Source: Lysobacter sp.
GTDB lineage: Bacteria > Pseudomonadota > Gammaproteobacteria > Xanthomonadales > Xanthomonadaceae
Assembly (NCBI GenBank): GCA_011526085.1
Contig: WYBC01000016.1
Span: 282,178 to 346,177, forward strand
Direction: 5' to 3'
DNA: 64,000 nucleotides
Part shown: in pieces, positions 47,117 through 55,358 of the stretch
Numbering within the stretch: the stretch's first letter is position 1
How the letters are laid out: the number at the start of each line of letters is the position of its first letter
Made by a program: the position numbers and the translations under genes
The notes under the pieces: generated by a model
What the model was told of the DNA's origin: nothing
Databases searched by the model: none
Seen by the model: only the letters and a program-made list of their open reading frames with translations

Positions 47117-47145
47117 TTTAATTTTTCTCCGAGTAGGGCTACCAT
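47117..47145 (+). promoter_or_regulatory. Possible promoter of the TonB-dependent receptor
   Basis: An AT-rich block with TTTAAT (47117-47122) and TACCAT (47140-47145), 17 bases apart, precedes the receptor ATG by about 90 bases. A short hairpin (TTCGGCC/GGCCGAA, 47086-47104) lies before it, without a U-run on this strand. Confidence 0.35.
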
Positions 47146-47233
47146 CGGCCCCGGCCTGACCCGTTTTGGCGGCTTTCTTGTCGCCTGCGGGCAGGTTCCC
47201 ATGGGAAACCCCAAGACTCACTTGGAGAGAGAG

Positions 47234-50203
47234 ATGACTTTGAAGACCAACAAGCTCCGCGATGCGATTTCCTTCGCGCTCGTGGGCACCACCGCCCTCG
47301 CGGGCACGGGCGTCGCTTTCGCCCAGGACACCGAATCGGACGAACTCGACACCGTCGTCGTCACCGGTTCGCGCATTCCTCGCAGTTCCGAAGTTGAAGG
47401 CACCTCGCCGGTGCTGTCGATCGACCGCGCCGCCATCGAGGCGACGGGTCTGACTTCGGTCGGCGACGTCCTGTTCAACATCACCGCCAGCGATGGCGGC
47501 GCGCTGCGCAACGTCACCACCAGCACCAACGGCAGTGACGGCACCCAGAACATCTCGCTGCGTGGCCTCGGTGCGACCCGCACCCTGGTGCTCGTCAACG
47601 GCCGTCGCTGGGTGACCTCCGGCATCACCAATGCGTCGCTGGTCGACCTCAACACGATTCCGATCTCGGTCGTCGAGCGCATCGAAGTCCTGAAGGACGG
47701 TGCTTCGGCGATCTACGGTTCCGACGCCATCGCCGGCGTGATCAACGTGATCACCCGCAAGAACTTCGACGGCGCCGAAGCCAACGCTTACCTCGGCAGC
47801 TACACGAAGGGCGACGGCTTCCAGCAGGCCTACGACTTCACCGTCGGTTCGAACAGCGACCGCTGGAACGCCGTGCTCAGCCTGAGCTACACCGAGCAGG
47901 ATCCGGTCTACGCGGGCGACCGCGAGATCTCGTCGGTGCCGGTCTTCGGCGGTGGCGACATCGCTTCGGGCGGTCTCTTCGGTTCGGGCAGCAACCTGCG
48001 CGGCAACTTCGTGCGTTGCGCCACGGCCCTCACCCCGACCACCACCGGCTTCCAGACCTGTACGCCGGTCGCCGGCGGTCCGTTCACCCTGATCCAGGGC
48101 GAAGACGGTCGTCAGGCCACGGACTTCCGTCGCTTCATCAGCTACAGCTTCGACGGTTCGGGCAGCTCCGACCGCTACAACTTCGCGCCGGTCAACTACC
48201 TGCTGCAGCCGATCGAACGCTTCAATGTGTACGGCCAGGGCAGCCTGCGCCTGACCGATCGCATCAACGCGAACGTGATGGCGACCTACGTGCAGCGCAA
48301 TTCCAACCAGCAGCTGGCCGAAGTGCCGCTGACGATGGACGTGCGCGGCACCAGCGGTCCGCAGTGGGCGTTCGCCCCGACCGCCGGCAACGTGTTCAAC
48401 CCGTTCGGCCAGGATCTGCGGAGCATGAACTTCCGCGCCGCCGCCGTCGGCCCGCGCAAGCCGTACTACAACAACGACAACACCGCCGTCACCCTGTGGT
48501 TCGATGGTTCGTTCGACCTCGGCGGCCGCGACATGTACTGGGATGCCGGTTACTCGTTCCTGGACTCGCGCTTCACCGTCCGCGGCGAGAACTACATCAA
48601 CCTGTTCAACCTGCGTCGCGCGGTCGGCAACTCCCGTCGCAACCCGGTCACCGGTGCGCTGGAATGCCTTGACGGCGCCGGTGCGGTGATCGCGGGCTGC
48701 GTGCCGTTCAACGTGTTCGGCGGTGCCGACCTCGGCCTGGGCGCCGGTGTGATCAGCCGCGAAGAATACGACGCGATGATCAACTACATCAGCTACACGA
48801 AGAACGAATCCCAGCAGATGACGACGAAGGATTACTTCGCCAATCTGTCGGGCTCGATCGTCGACCTGCCGGCCGGTCCGCTGGGCTTCGCCCTCGGCCT
48901 GGAGCACCGTCGCGTTTCCTTCGTCAACCAGCCCGACGCGCTCATCGCCGGTGGCGGTTCGTCCGACAACTTCAGCGAGCCGACCCGCGGCAACCAGTCG
49001 GTCGACGAAATCTACGCCGAAGTCAACGTTCCGCTGTTCGCCGACATCCCGGGCATCAAGCTGCTCGAGCTCAACGTGGCGGCCCGCAAGTCCGACTACT
49101 CGACGAACGGCTTCTTCGGCGGCGCGAACATCAGCCCCGACCTCGGCGGCGACACCTCGAAGAAGATCGGCCTGAAGTGGCAGGTGTTCGACGACCTGAT
49201 GTTCCGCGGCACCTACTCCGAGTCGTTCCGCGCTCCGGACGTGATCGATCTGTACCAGGGTGGCGGCGAAAGCTTCCCCTCGGCGGCCGATCCCTGCAAC
49301 ACCTTCAACATCGGCGCAGCCACCACCGACGCGACCCGTTGCGTCGCCGACGGCGCTCCGGTGACCGGCGTGAACCAGGCCAACTCGCAGATCCGTTCGC
49401 TGACCGGCGGTAACCCCGGTCTGCAGCCGGAATTCGGCGAAACCCGCAGCTTCGGCGTCGTGTACAGCCCGAGCTGGGCCGAAGGCCTGAACTTCACCCT
49501 CGACTGGTACAAGATCAAGCTGGAAGACGTGATCTCGTTCCGCGGCGCGCAGGCCGTTCTGAACGCCTGCTACCGCCTGCCGGGCGCTGCAGGTGCGGCG
49601 GAAGATGCCGCCCAGCGCGCGCTGTTCTGTTCGTTCGTGACCCGCGACGCCACCGGTCAGATCATCGACCTGCGCCAGTCGAGCTTCAACCTGGATGAGG
49701 GCGAAGTCGAGGGTTACGACTTCCAGGTCACCTACGCCATGCCGGAAACCGCATGGGGCAAGTTCGCGTTCCAGTGGGACAACACCTACACCGAGAACAA
49801 CACCCTGTTCGGCACCGTGGGCCAGTACAACGGTGCGCCGCAGTGGCGTCTCCGTTCGAACCTGACCACCTCGTGGCAGAAGGGTGACTGGGACGCGACG
49901 TGGGCCATGCGCTACTACTCGAGCCTGGAAGATCCGTGCTTCGGCCAGAACTACTTCGAGTACGGCATCACCCCGGTCGAGATCTGCCCGGACAGCGGCG
50001 TGAACACGATGGGTCGCACCATCTATCACGACGTCCAGGCCGGTTGGAAGACCCCGTGGAACGGCAAGGTCACCGTCGGTGCCCGCAACCTGTTCGGCAA
50101 AGAGCCGCCGATCACCCGCAACTCGTTCGCGCATTCGTTCGACGGCGCCTACGATCTGCCGGGCGGTGGCTTCTTCTACCTGCAGTACAACCAGAAGTTC
50201 TGA
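47234..50203 (+). CDS. TonB-dependent outer-membrane receptor
   Basis: The 989-residue receptor has a signal peptide ending ALAGTGVAFA, a TonB-box-like stretch DELDTVVVTG, a plug domain (about 40-170, with IRP/LRGLGATRTLVLVNGRRW and YGSDAIAGVINVIT) and a large 22-strand barrel ending in the aromatic FFYLQYNQKF. It belongs to the long-loop receptors abundant in Xanthomonadaceae, whose substrates are often glycans or peptides. The start has a strong GGAGAGAGAG site. Codon choice (many CGT, GGT, AAC) suggests high expression. The ligand is unknown. Confidence 0.95.
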   Translation: MTLKTNKLRDAISFALVGTTALAGTGVAFAQDTESDELDTVVVTGSRIPRSSEVEGTSPVLSIDRAAIEATGLTSVGDVLFNITASDGGALRNVTTSTNGSDGTQNISLRGLGATRTLVLVNGRRWVTSGITNASLVDLNTIPISVVERIEVLKDGASAIYGSDAIAGVINVITRKNFDGAEANAYLGSYTKGDGFQQAYDFTVGSNSDRWNAVLSLSYTEQDPVYAGDREISSVPVFGGGDIASGGLFGSGSNLRGNFVRCATALTPTTTGFQTCTPVAGGPFTLIQGEDGRQATDFRRFISYSFDGSGSSDRYNFAPVNYLLQPIERFNVYGQGSLRLTDRINANVMATYVQRNSNQQLAEVPLTMDVRGTSGPQWAFAPTAGNVFNPFGQDLRSMNFRAAAVGPRKPYYNNDNTAVTLWFDGSFDLGGRDMYWDAGYSFLDSRFTVRGENYINLFNLRRAVGNSRRNPVTGALECLDGAGAVIAGCVPFNVFGGADLGLGAGVISREEYDAMINYISYTKNESQQMTTKDYFANLSGSIVDLPAGPLGFALGLEHRRVSFVNQPDALIAGGGSSDNFSEPTRGNQSVDEIYAEVNVPLFADIPGIKLLELNVAARKSDYSTNGFFGGANISPDLGGDTSKKIGLKWQVFDDLMFRGTYSESFRAPDVIDLYQGGGESFPSAADPCNTFNIGAATTDATRCVADGAPVTGVNQANSQIRSLTGGNPGLQPEFGETRSFGVVYSPSWAEGLNFTLDWYKIKLEDVISFRGAQAVLNACYRLPGAAGAAEDAAQRALFCSFVTRDATGQIIDLRQSSFNLDEGEVEGYDFQVTYAMPETAWGKFAFQWDNTYTENNTLFGTVGQYNGAPQWRLRSNLTTSWQKGDWDATWAMRYYSSLEDPCFGQNYFEYGITPVEICPDSGVNTMGRTIYHDVQAGWKTPWNGKVTVGARNLFGKEPPITRNSFAHSFDGAYDLPGGGFFYLQYNQKF

Positions 50204-50231
50204 TCCATCCCTTCTGGACAGCGTCAAACGG

Positions 50232-50262
50232 AACGGCCCCCGCAAGGGGGCCGTTTCTTTTT
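50232..50262 (+). terminator. Rho-independent terminator of the TonB receptor
   Basis: A perfect 10-bp stem, AACGGCCCCC with GGGGGCCGTT, closes a GCAA loop and is followed by TCTTTTT. It begins 29 bases after the receptor stop and separates it from the convergent oxygenase gene. Confidence 0.9.
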
Positions 50263-50308
50263 CGGGGATGCCGGCGACGCGCGGCGATCGCCGCCGCGGA
50301 CCGCCGCT

Positions 50309-50965
50309 TCAGTCGCCGCGACTGAACCAGGCGTTGAACGCCACCGTGATCCGCTGTCCGGCGCCGTGGAAGGGCGTGACGTAGTGACCCAGCCATGACG
50401 GGAAGAAAACCAGCTGCCCGGGCTTGAGCGTCAGCACGAAATTGCCGTGGCTGTAGGGCCAGCGCAGCGTGCTGTTGGCCGGGTCGATGAAGGTGTTGAC
50501 CGCCATCTGCGGGTGCGGGAACACCAGGCAACCGTTGTTCGAGTAGGCCGGATCCGGTTCGCCCGGGGACACGCAATAGACCCCCGACCAACTGGCCATG
50601 GGGTGGTTGTGATAGCCGAAATAGCCGCCGTCCCGGGTGACGTGGAACCAGGTCTGGCTGGCGATGCGCAGCCCATGCATGCCGCCCGCGAGGTTCGGAT
50701 TGATGTTGCGGAGGAATTCGCCGAGCGACGACCAGACGAATGCGCGCAACTCCTGCACGCAGGCCTCCTCGCGGGAAAAAAAGTCGAAATCGCTCTCGAA
50801 CAGCCCCTCGGGCTGGTGCACGACCGGGTCGGGATTGCGATAGCCGGCGCCCTGCGCTTCCAACGCCAGCACCAGACGCATCAGCGCCGCGTTGAGGGCG
50901 GCGGGTTCCGGATGGTGAGCCTCGGCCATCGGCACGGCGAAGGCGGAAAACACGTTCAGGGTCAT
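50309..50965 (-). CDS. Putative 2OG-Fe(II) oxygenase, TIGR02466-like
   Basis: The 218-residue product has a double-stranded-beta-helix pattern: WFHVTRDGGYFGYHNHPMAS then SGVYCVSPG, with His119 and His121 (HXH rather than the usual HXD) and His194 plus Arg205 in WLGHYVTPFHGAGQRITVAFNAWF. This is the look of the TIGR02466/phage-type 2OG oxygenases. The product has no signal peptide. It follows the TPR-sulfotransferase gene on the same strand (124-base gap) and converges on the TonB receptor. Confidence 0.82.
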   Translation of the reverse strand: MTLNVFSAFAVPMAEAHHPEPAALNAALMRLVLALEAQGAGYRNPDPVVHQPEGLFESDFDFFSREEACVQELRAFVWSSLGEFLRNINPNLAGGMHGLRIASQTWFHVTRDGGYFGYHNHPMASWSGVYCVSPGEPDPAYSNNGCLVFPHPQMAVNTFIDPANSTLRWPYSHGNFVLTLKPGQLVFFPSWLGHYVTPFHGAGQRITVAFNAWFSRGD

Positions 50966-51089
50966 GGCGGTCGTTCCGCGATGGTGGCGATGGCGGGCAC
51001 CATAACGCAGGCCCGCGGCCGACGCGCGATCCGGATCAAATCCCGTGCTGTCCGGATCCGTCCGCGCCGCGACCGTCGCTTCGCCAGCC

Positions 51090-52655
51090 TCAGACCAGCC
51101 CGTGTCCGGCCAGCCGTTCCATCATCGGCCCGAGATGGCGCTCGTAGGCGCGCCAGACGCCACCGCGATTGGTGACGATGCCTTTGCGCACCTGGTGCGA
51201 GCTGGCGGTGGCGACCATGCCGGACTCGCGTCCCACCTGCAGCATGTCCTCGCGGAAATCGAAGCCGCAGTGCGCGGCGATCCGGCGCGCCTGGGCCTCG
51301 GGCTCGCGCACCATCGCGTCGTAATCGATGTCGAAGACCCGTCCGGGCAACGCCTCGCGCCAGTGCGCCATCAGGTCGTGGTAGGCCTTGCAGTAATCGG
51401 CCATTTCGATCTGATCGTAGGAATACGCCGCCTCGTGGGTGAACAGCGTGCGCAGGTTCGAGAAGCAGGTGTCGGCCGGATCGCGGCGCATGTGCAGCAG
51501 CCGCGCCTGCGGCAACGCCTTGGCGATCGGCCCGAGCAGGATGAAATTGGGGTTCTGCTTCTCGGTGACGAAGGCGCGGCCGCGACTGCGGCCGCGCATG
51601 GCCTCGAGGAAACCGCGCCCGATCACACCGTAGTCCAGATCCCGCGCGCGCGCCGCGATCGTTTCGTCGGCGATCACGTTGCAGACGTGGTCGGCGGCGA
51701 GACGCAGTTGCGCGGAGAAGGTGTAGGTTTCGCCGGCATCGGCCACGTCCGGATGGCCCGACAGGATGCGCTCCAGCAGCGTGGTGCCGCTGCGGTGCAG
51801 GCCGACGATGAAGATCGGCGTCAACGAATCGTCGAAGGCGTCGCCGCGGGAAAAGGTCGCGTCGAAGTGGCGACGCAGGGTGTCGAACATCGCCATGGTG
51901 CCGGCGTGATCGTAGGGCTGCTCGATGCGGCGCGCGCGGCAGCCCCGCGCCAACGCGTCCCAGGCGCCCTCGTGATCGCCCAGTTCGTGCAGCTCGTTGT
52001 GCAGCGCATAGGCCAGATGACCTTCGTCCTTCGTCGACAGCCCGGGCTGGGCGAGCAATCGCCGCAGCGCGTCGACGTGATGATGTTCGGGCGTGATCTT
52101 CGCCACCCGCGACAGCATCGAATACACCGACGCGAAGGTCGGGCGAATCTTCAGCGCGCGCTCGAAGGCCTCCGCGGACGCCTCGGAACGCCCGGCGAAC
52201 ATCAGCACCAGGCCGTGCATGTTGTGCGCCTCGGCGAGGTCCGGACGCAGTTTCAGGGCGTGCTCGATCCAGCCCAGCGTCTTCTCGTAGGCGCCGGCGC
52301 TGGCGAAGAACGAGGCGAGATCGATCAGCTTCTCCGGCGGCACCCGTCCGGCCAGGCCGGTGCGTTCAACGTAGTCCTGAAGCCGCGGCAGATCCTCGAA
52401 ACGCCGCAGCCGACGCGCGACCACCATCGCCGCCATCGGCGGCACGTCCGGGATGCGCGACGCCTCGACCACCGCGCGATAGGCGTCGCGATAACCGTCG
52501 AGCTTCTCTTTCGCCATCGACAATTCGAGCCACGCCGGCAGGAAACTGCGGTCGTGGTCGACGATGGCCTGGTAGGCGGCGGCGGCCTGGCGCCACTGCT
52601 GGTGCTGGGTATGGCGCTGGCCCTGCTGCCAGAGCGCCTGCTGCTTGTTCGACAT
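51090..52655 (-). CDS. TPR-containing sulfotransferase
   Basis: The 521-residue cytoplasmic protein has about six N-terminal TPR-like repeats (residues 5-250; e.g. AYEKTLGWIEHALKLRPDLA and ASAEAFERALKIRPTFA). A sulfotransferase domain follows, with PAPS loop GLHRSGTTLLERIL (about 285-298), and the 3'-phosphate site in LLHMRRDPADTCFSNLRTLF. TPR-sulfotransferase fusions are thought to act on proteins or peptides held by the TPR, as in human tyrosylprotein sulfotransferase-like Sulfotransfer_3 members, but no bacterial substrate is established for this type. Confidence 0.9.
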   Translation of the reverse strand: MSNKQQALWQQGQRHTQHQQWRQAAAAYQAIVDHDRSFLPAWLELSMAKEKLDGYRDAYRAVVEASRIPDVPPMAAMVVARRLRRFEDLPRLQDYVERTGLAGRVPPEKLIDLASFFASAGAYEKTLGWIEHALKLRPDLAEAHNMHGLVLMFAGRSEASAEAFERALKIRPTFASVYSMLSRVAKITPEHHHVDALRRLLAQPGLSTKDEGHLAYALHNELHELGDHEGAWDALARGCRARRIEQPYDHAGTMAMFDTLRRHFDATFSRGDAFDDSLTPIFIVGLHRSGTTLLERILSGHPDVADAGETYTFSAQLRLAADHVCNVIADETIAARARDLDYGVIGRGFLEAMRGRSRGRAFVTEKQNPNFILLGPIAKALPQARLLHMRRDPADTCFSNLRTLFTHEAAYSYDQIEMADYCKAYHDLMAHWREALPGRVFDIDYDAMVREPEAQARRIAAHCGFDFREDMLQVGRESGMVATASSHQVRKGIVTNRGGVWRAYERHLGPMMERLAGHGLV

Positions 52656-52694
52656 GAGGGAAGTCTAGCAGGCCGTTTTCGACCGACCGCGCGC

Positions 52695-52722
52695 CCGGAC
52701 GACGCCATGCGGCGCCGTCCGG
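52695..52722 (-). terminator. Strong hairpin after pckG, without U-run
   Basis: A 12-bp stem (CCGGACGGCGCC with GGCGTCGTCCGG, one G-U pair) closes a GCAT loop, 11 bases after the pckG stop. The expected T-tract is missing, so it may act with Rho or only stabilise the message end. Confidence 0.4.
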
Positions 52723-52732
52723 CCGAGACGCG

Positions 52733-54535
52733 TCAGCCGCCCAGTTCGGCGAGGATGCGCGCCTGCTCGGCCTTCAGCGCCGCGGGCATGCGCGGGCCAT
52801 ATTCGTCGAGGAACTCGCCGATGCCGGCGAACTCCTCGCGCCAGCCGGCCTCGTCGAAACCGAACAGCTTCGCGCGGGCCTCGTCGCCGAGATCGACGCC
52901 GTCGAGATTGAGGTCGTGCGCATGCGGCAGCGCGCCGATCGGCGTGTCCTGCGCGCCGGCATCGCCCTTCACGCGGGCGATCATCCATTCGATCACGCGC
53001 AGGTTGTCGCCGAAGCCCGGCCACAGGAATTTGCCGTCGTCGCCCTTGCGGAACCAGTTCACGTGGAAGATCTTCGGCAGCGCGGCGACATCGCCGAACG
53101 ACAGCCAGTGGGCGAAATAGTCGGCGAAGTTGTAGCCGCAGAACGGCTTCATCGCCATCGGATCGCGACGCATCACGCCGACCGCGCCGGTCGCGGCGGC
53201 GGTGGTTTCCGAGCCCATCGCGGCGCCCACCAGCACGCCGTGGGTCCAGTCGCGAGCCTCGAACACCAGCGGCACCAGCGAGGCGCGACGGCCGCCGAAC
53301 ACGATCGCGCTGATCGGCACGCCCTGCGGATGCTCGGCCATCGGCGAGTACGACGGACACTGTTTCGCGCTGACGGTGAAGCGTGCGTTCGGATGGGCGG
53401 CGGGGCCGCGGCTCGAAGCGGACGCACTGGAATCGTATTCATGACCGCGCCAGTCGTAGACGGGGACGCCGCCGTCCAGACCCTCCCACCACGGCTGCCC
53501 GTCGGCGGTCAGACCGACGTTGGTGAAGATCGTGTTTTTCCGGATCGTCGCCAGCGCGTTCGGGTTGGATTTGCTGGAGGTGCCGGGCGCGACGCCGAAG
53601 AAACCGGCTTCCGGATTGATCGCGTACAGCCGACCGTCGGCGCCCGGGCGCATCCAGCAGATGTCGTCGCCGATGGTGGTGACCTTCCAGCCGTCCCTGC
53701 GGTAGCCCTCCGGCGGGATGAGCATGGCCAGATTGGTCTTGCCGCACGCCGACGGAAACGCCGCGGCGATGTAATGCGTTTCGCCCTGCGGGTTTTCCAC
53801 GCCGAGGATCAGCATGTGCTCGGCCAGCCAGCCTTCGCTGCGCGCCTGGTACGACGCGATGCGCAGCGCGTGGCACTTCTTGCCGAGCAGCGCATTGCCG
53901 CCGTAGCCGGACCCGTAGGACTTGATCGTCAGTTCTTCCGGGAAATGCATGATGAAGCGACGGTTGGGATCGAGTTCGCCGATCGAATGCAGCCCCTTCA
54001 CGAACGCGCCGCCGGCCAGGCCTTCGCGTTCGATCCGCGCCAGCGCCGCGGCGCCCATGCGGGTCATGATCCGCATGTTCGCGACCACGTAGGGCGAATC
54101 GGTGATCTCGACGCCGCAGCGCGACAGCGGCGAATCGATCGGCCCCATGCAGTACGGAATCACGTACATCGTGCGACCGCGCATGCAGCCGTCGAACAGC
54201 GCGTCCATCTGCGCGTGGCCTTCGTCGGGCGCCATCCAGTGGTTGTTCGGGCCGGCATCGTCGGCGTGGCGGGTGCAGACGAACGTCAGGTGTTCGACAC
54301 GCGCCACGTCGTCGGGATGCGAGCGATGCAGCCAGCTGTCCGGGTGGGTCTCCTCGTTGAGTTTGATCAACGTGCCGTCGGCCTGCATGCCCGCGATCAG
54401 CGCGGCGTTTTCGGCATCGCTGCCGTCGCACCAGTGGATCGCATCGGGCCGGGTCAGCCGGGCGACGTCCTCCACCCATTGTTTGAGTTCGTCGAGACGG
54501 GTGGGCGGATGCGGCGGCACGGCGATGGCATTCAT
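52733..54535 (-). CDS. pckG: Phosphoenolpyruvate carboxykinase (GTP)
   Basis: This 600-residue enzyme converts oxaloacetate to PEP for gluconeogenesis. GTP-type signatures are FPSACGKTNLAML (hyper-reactive Cys and P-loop), the kinase-2 TTIGDDICWMRPG, NPEAGFFGVAPGTS, and the guanine-site FCGYNFADYFAHWLSF. It starts 8 bases after the tetR stop on the same strand and so is very likely co-transcribed with it. Confidence 0.97.
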   Translation of the reverse strand: MNAIAVPPHPPTRLDELKQWVEDVARLTRPDAIHWCDGSDAENAALIAGMQADGTLIKLNEETHPDSWLHRSHPDDVARVEHLTFVCTRHADDAGPNNHWMAPDEGHAQMDALFDGCMRGRTMYVIPYCMGPIDSPLSRCGVEITDSPYVVANMRIMTRMGAAALARIEREGLAGGAFVKGLHSIGELDPNRRFIMHFPEELTIKSYGSGYGGNALLGKKCHALRIASYQARSEGWLAEHMLILGVENPQGETHYIAAAFPSACGKTNLAMLIPPEGYRRDGWKVTTIGDDICWMRPGADGRLYAINPEAGFFGVAPGTSSKSNPNALATIRKNTIFTNVGLTADGQPWWEGLDGGVPVYDWRGHEYDSSASASSRGPAAHPNARFTVSAKQCPSYSPMAEHPQGVPISAIVFGGRRASLVPLVFEARDWTHGVLVGAAMGSETTAAATGAVGVMRRDPMAMKPFCGYNFADYFAHWLSFGDVAALPKIFHVNWFRKGDDGKFLWPGFGDNLRVIEWMIARVKGDAGAQDTPIGALPHAHDLNLDGVDLGDEARAKLFGFDEAGWREEFAGIGEFLDEYGPRMPAALKAEQARILAELGG

Positions 54536-54543
54536 GCGGAGGC

Positions 54544-55140
54544 TCAGGCGTTGCGATTGAAGGGAGGAATCAGGGTTTCCATCACGTGTTCGACATAGGC
54601 TTCGAACTCGTCGTGGGCGAGGCGCGGATGCAGTTGCATGCTCAACTGCAGGAAGCCGACGTAGGCCGCATAGGCCAGGCGACCACGATGCTGCGAATCG
54701 GTGCGGCCGAGACCGGCCTGGCGGAAAGAGGCGGCGAGATAATCGAGGCGGCGCTGCGAAACGCGGCCGATCACCGGCCCTACCGCGGGATGATCCAGCG
54801 CCTTCAGCAGTTGGCTGTAGATCTTGTGCGGCTTCACTTCGTGCGCGACCAACTGGAACAACGCGCGCAGGCGTTGTCGCGGATCGCTCACCGCTTCGAG
54901 CTGGCCGAAGACCGTCTCCTGCTCCACCGCTTCCCAGCGTTCCAGCGCAGCCGAGAGCAGCGCGTCGCGGGAAGGGAAATGCCAGTAGAAACTGCCCTTG
55001 GTGACGCCCAGCCGTCGCGCCAGCGGCTCCACCGCCACGGATGCGACGCCCTGTTCGGCGATGAGGTCGAGGGCGGCCTGCGCCCAGTCTTCCGCGCTGA
55101 GGCGGCCGTTGCGTTCGGTTTTGGCGGCGACTTCGTTCAT
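54544..55140 (-). CDS. TetR-family regulator, probable fatty-acid-type
   Basis: The 198-residue product has the TetR helix-turn-helix (AALDLIAEQGVASVAVEPLARRLGVTKGSFYWHFPSRDALL) and a helical ligand domain. It is divergent from fadE and only 8 bases ahead of pckG. Inverted repeats fill the 218-base spacer. By analogy with FadR/PsrA-type TetR proteins it may sense acyl-CoA and control both fadE and tetR-pckG; this is inference from layout. Confidence 0.9.
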   Translation of the reverse strand: MNEVAAKTERNGRLSAEDWAQAALDLIAEQGVASVAVEPLARRLGVTKGSFYWHFPSRDALLSAALERWEAVEQETVFGQLEAVSDPRQRLRALFQLVAHEVKPHKIYSQLLKALDHPAVGPVIGRVSQRRLDYLAASFRQAGLGRTDSQHRGRLAYAAYVGFLQLSMQLHPRLAHDEFEAYVEHVMETLIPPFNRNA

Positions 55141-55158
55141 GACACTAGTGTAACCATA

Positions 55159-55171
55159 CGGAACGCTTCCG
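55159..55171. promoter_or_regulatory. Inverted repeat near tetR start, possible operator
   Basis: CGGAA and TTCCG flank CGC, enclosed by ATAC and GTAT on the two sides. It starts 19 bases upstream of the tetR ATG, a usual place for autoregulation. Confidence 0.5.
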
Positions 55172-55205
55172 AAAAGTATCGTGTGACTACGATTGCAAAC
55201 TGAAT

Positions 55206-55223
55206 TGCCGGGATTTTCCGGCA
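55206..55223. promoter_or_regulatory. Inverted repeat in tetR/fadE spacer
   Basis: TGCCGG and CCGGCA flank GATTTT in the middle of the divergent spacer. It could be a second operator or promoter-proximal hairpin. Confidence 0.4.
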
Positions 55224-55242
55224 CATTGACATCCGGCGAAAA

Positions 55243-55272
55243 GCAGCTCCATACTTCGGCGTATGGAGCTGC
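55243..55272. promoter_or_regulatory. Perfect 12-bp inverted repeat in the fadE leader
   Basis: GCAGCTCCATAC and GTATGGAGCTGC flank TTCGGC. It lies 87 bases before the fadE ATG. On the plus strand it would be a stable TTCGGC-capped RNA hairpin; on the minus strand it is followed by TTTT. An operator, leader hairpin or weak antisense terminator are all possible. Confidence 0.6.
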
Positions 55273-55358
55273 CCGGGCGGCGGTTCCTCCGCCGTCACGC
55301 GCAGGACACCCGCCATCGTCCTGCTCCATGTCGAAACGAAGCTCACCGGAGCGCAGTC

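Noticed and set aside
45959..50245. A 1428-codon minus-strand frame over hslO and the TonB receptor
   Set aside because: It is the mirror of strongly codon-biased plus-strand genes and has no recognisable domain or start signal.
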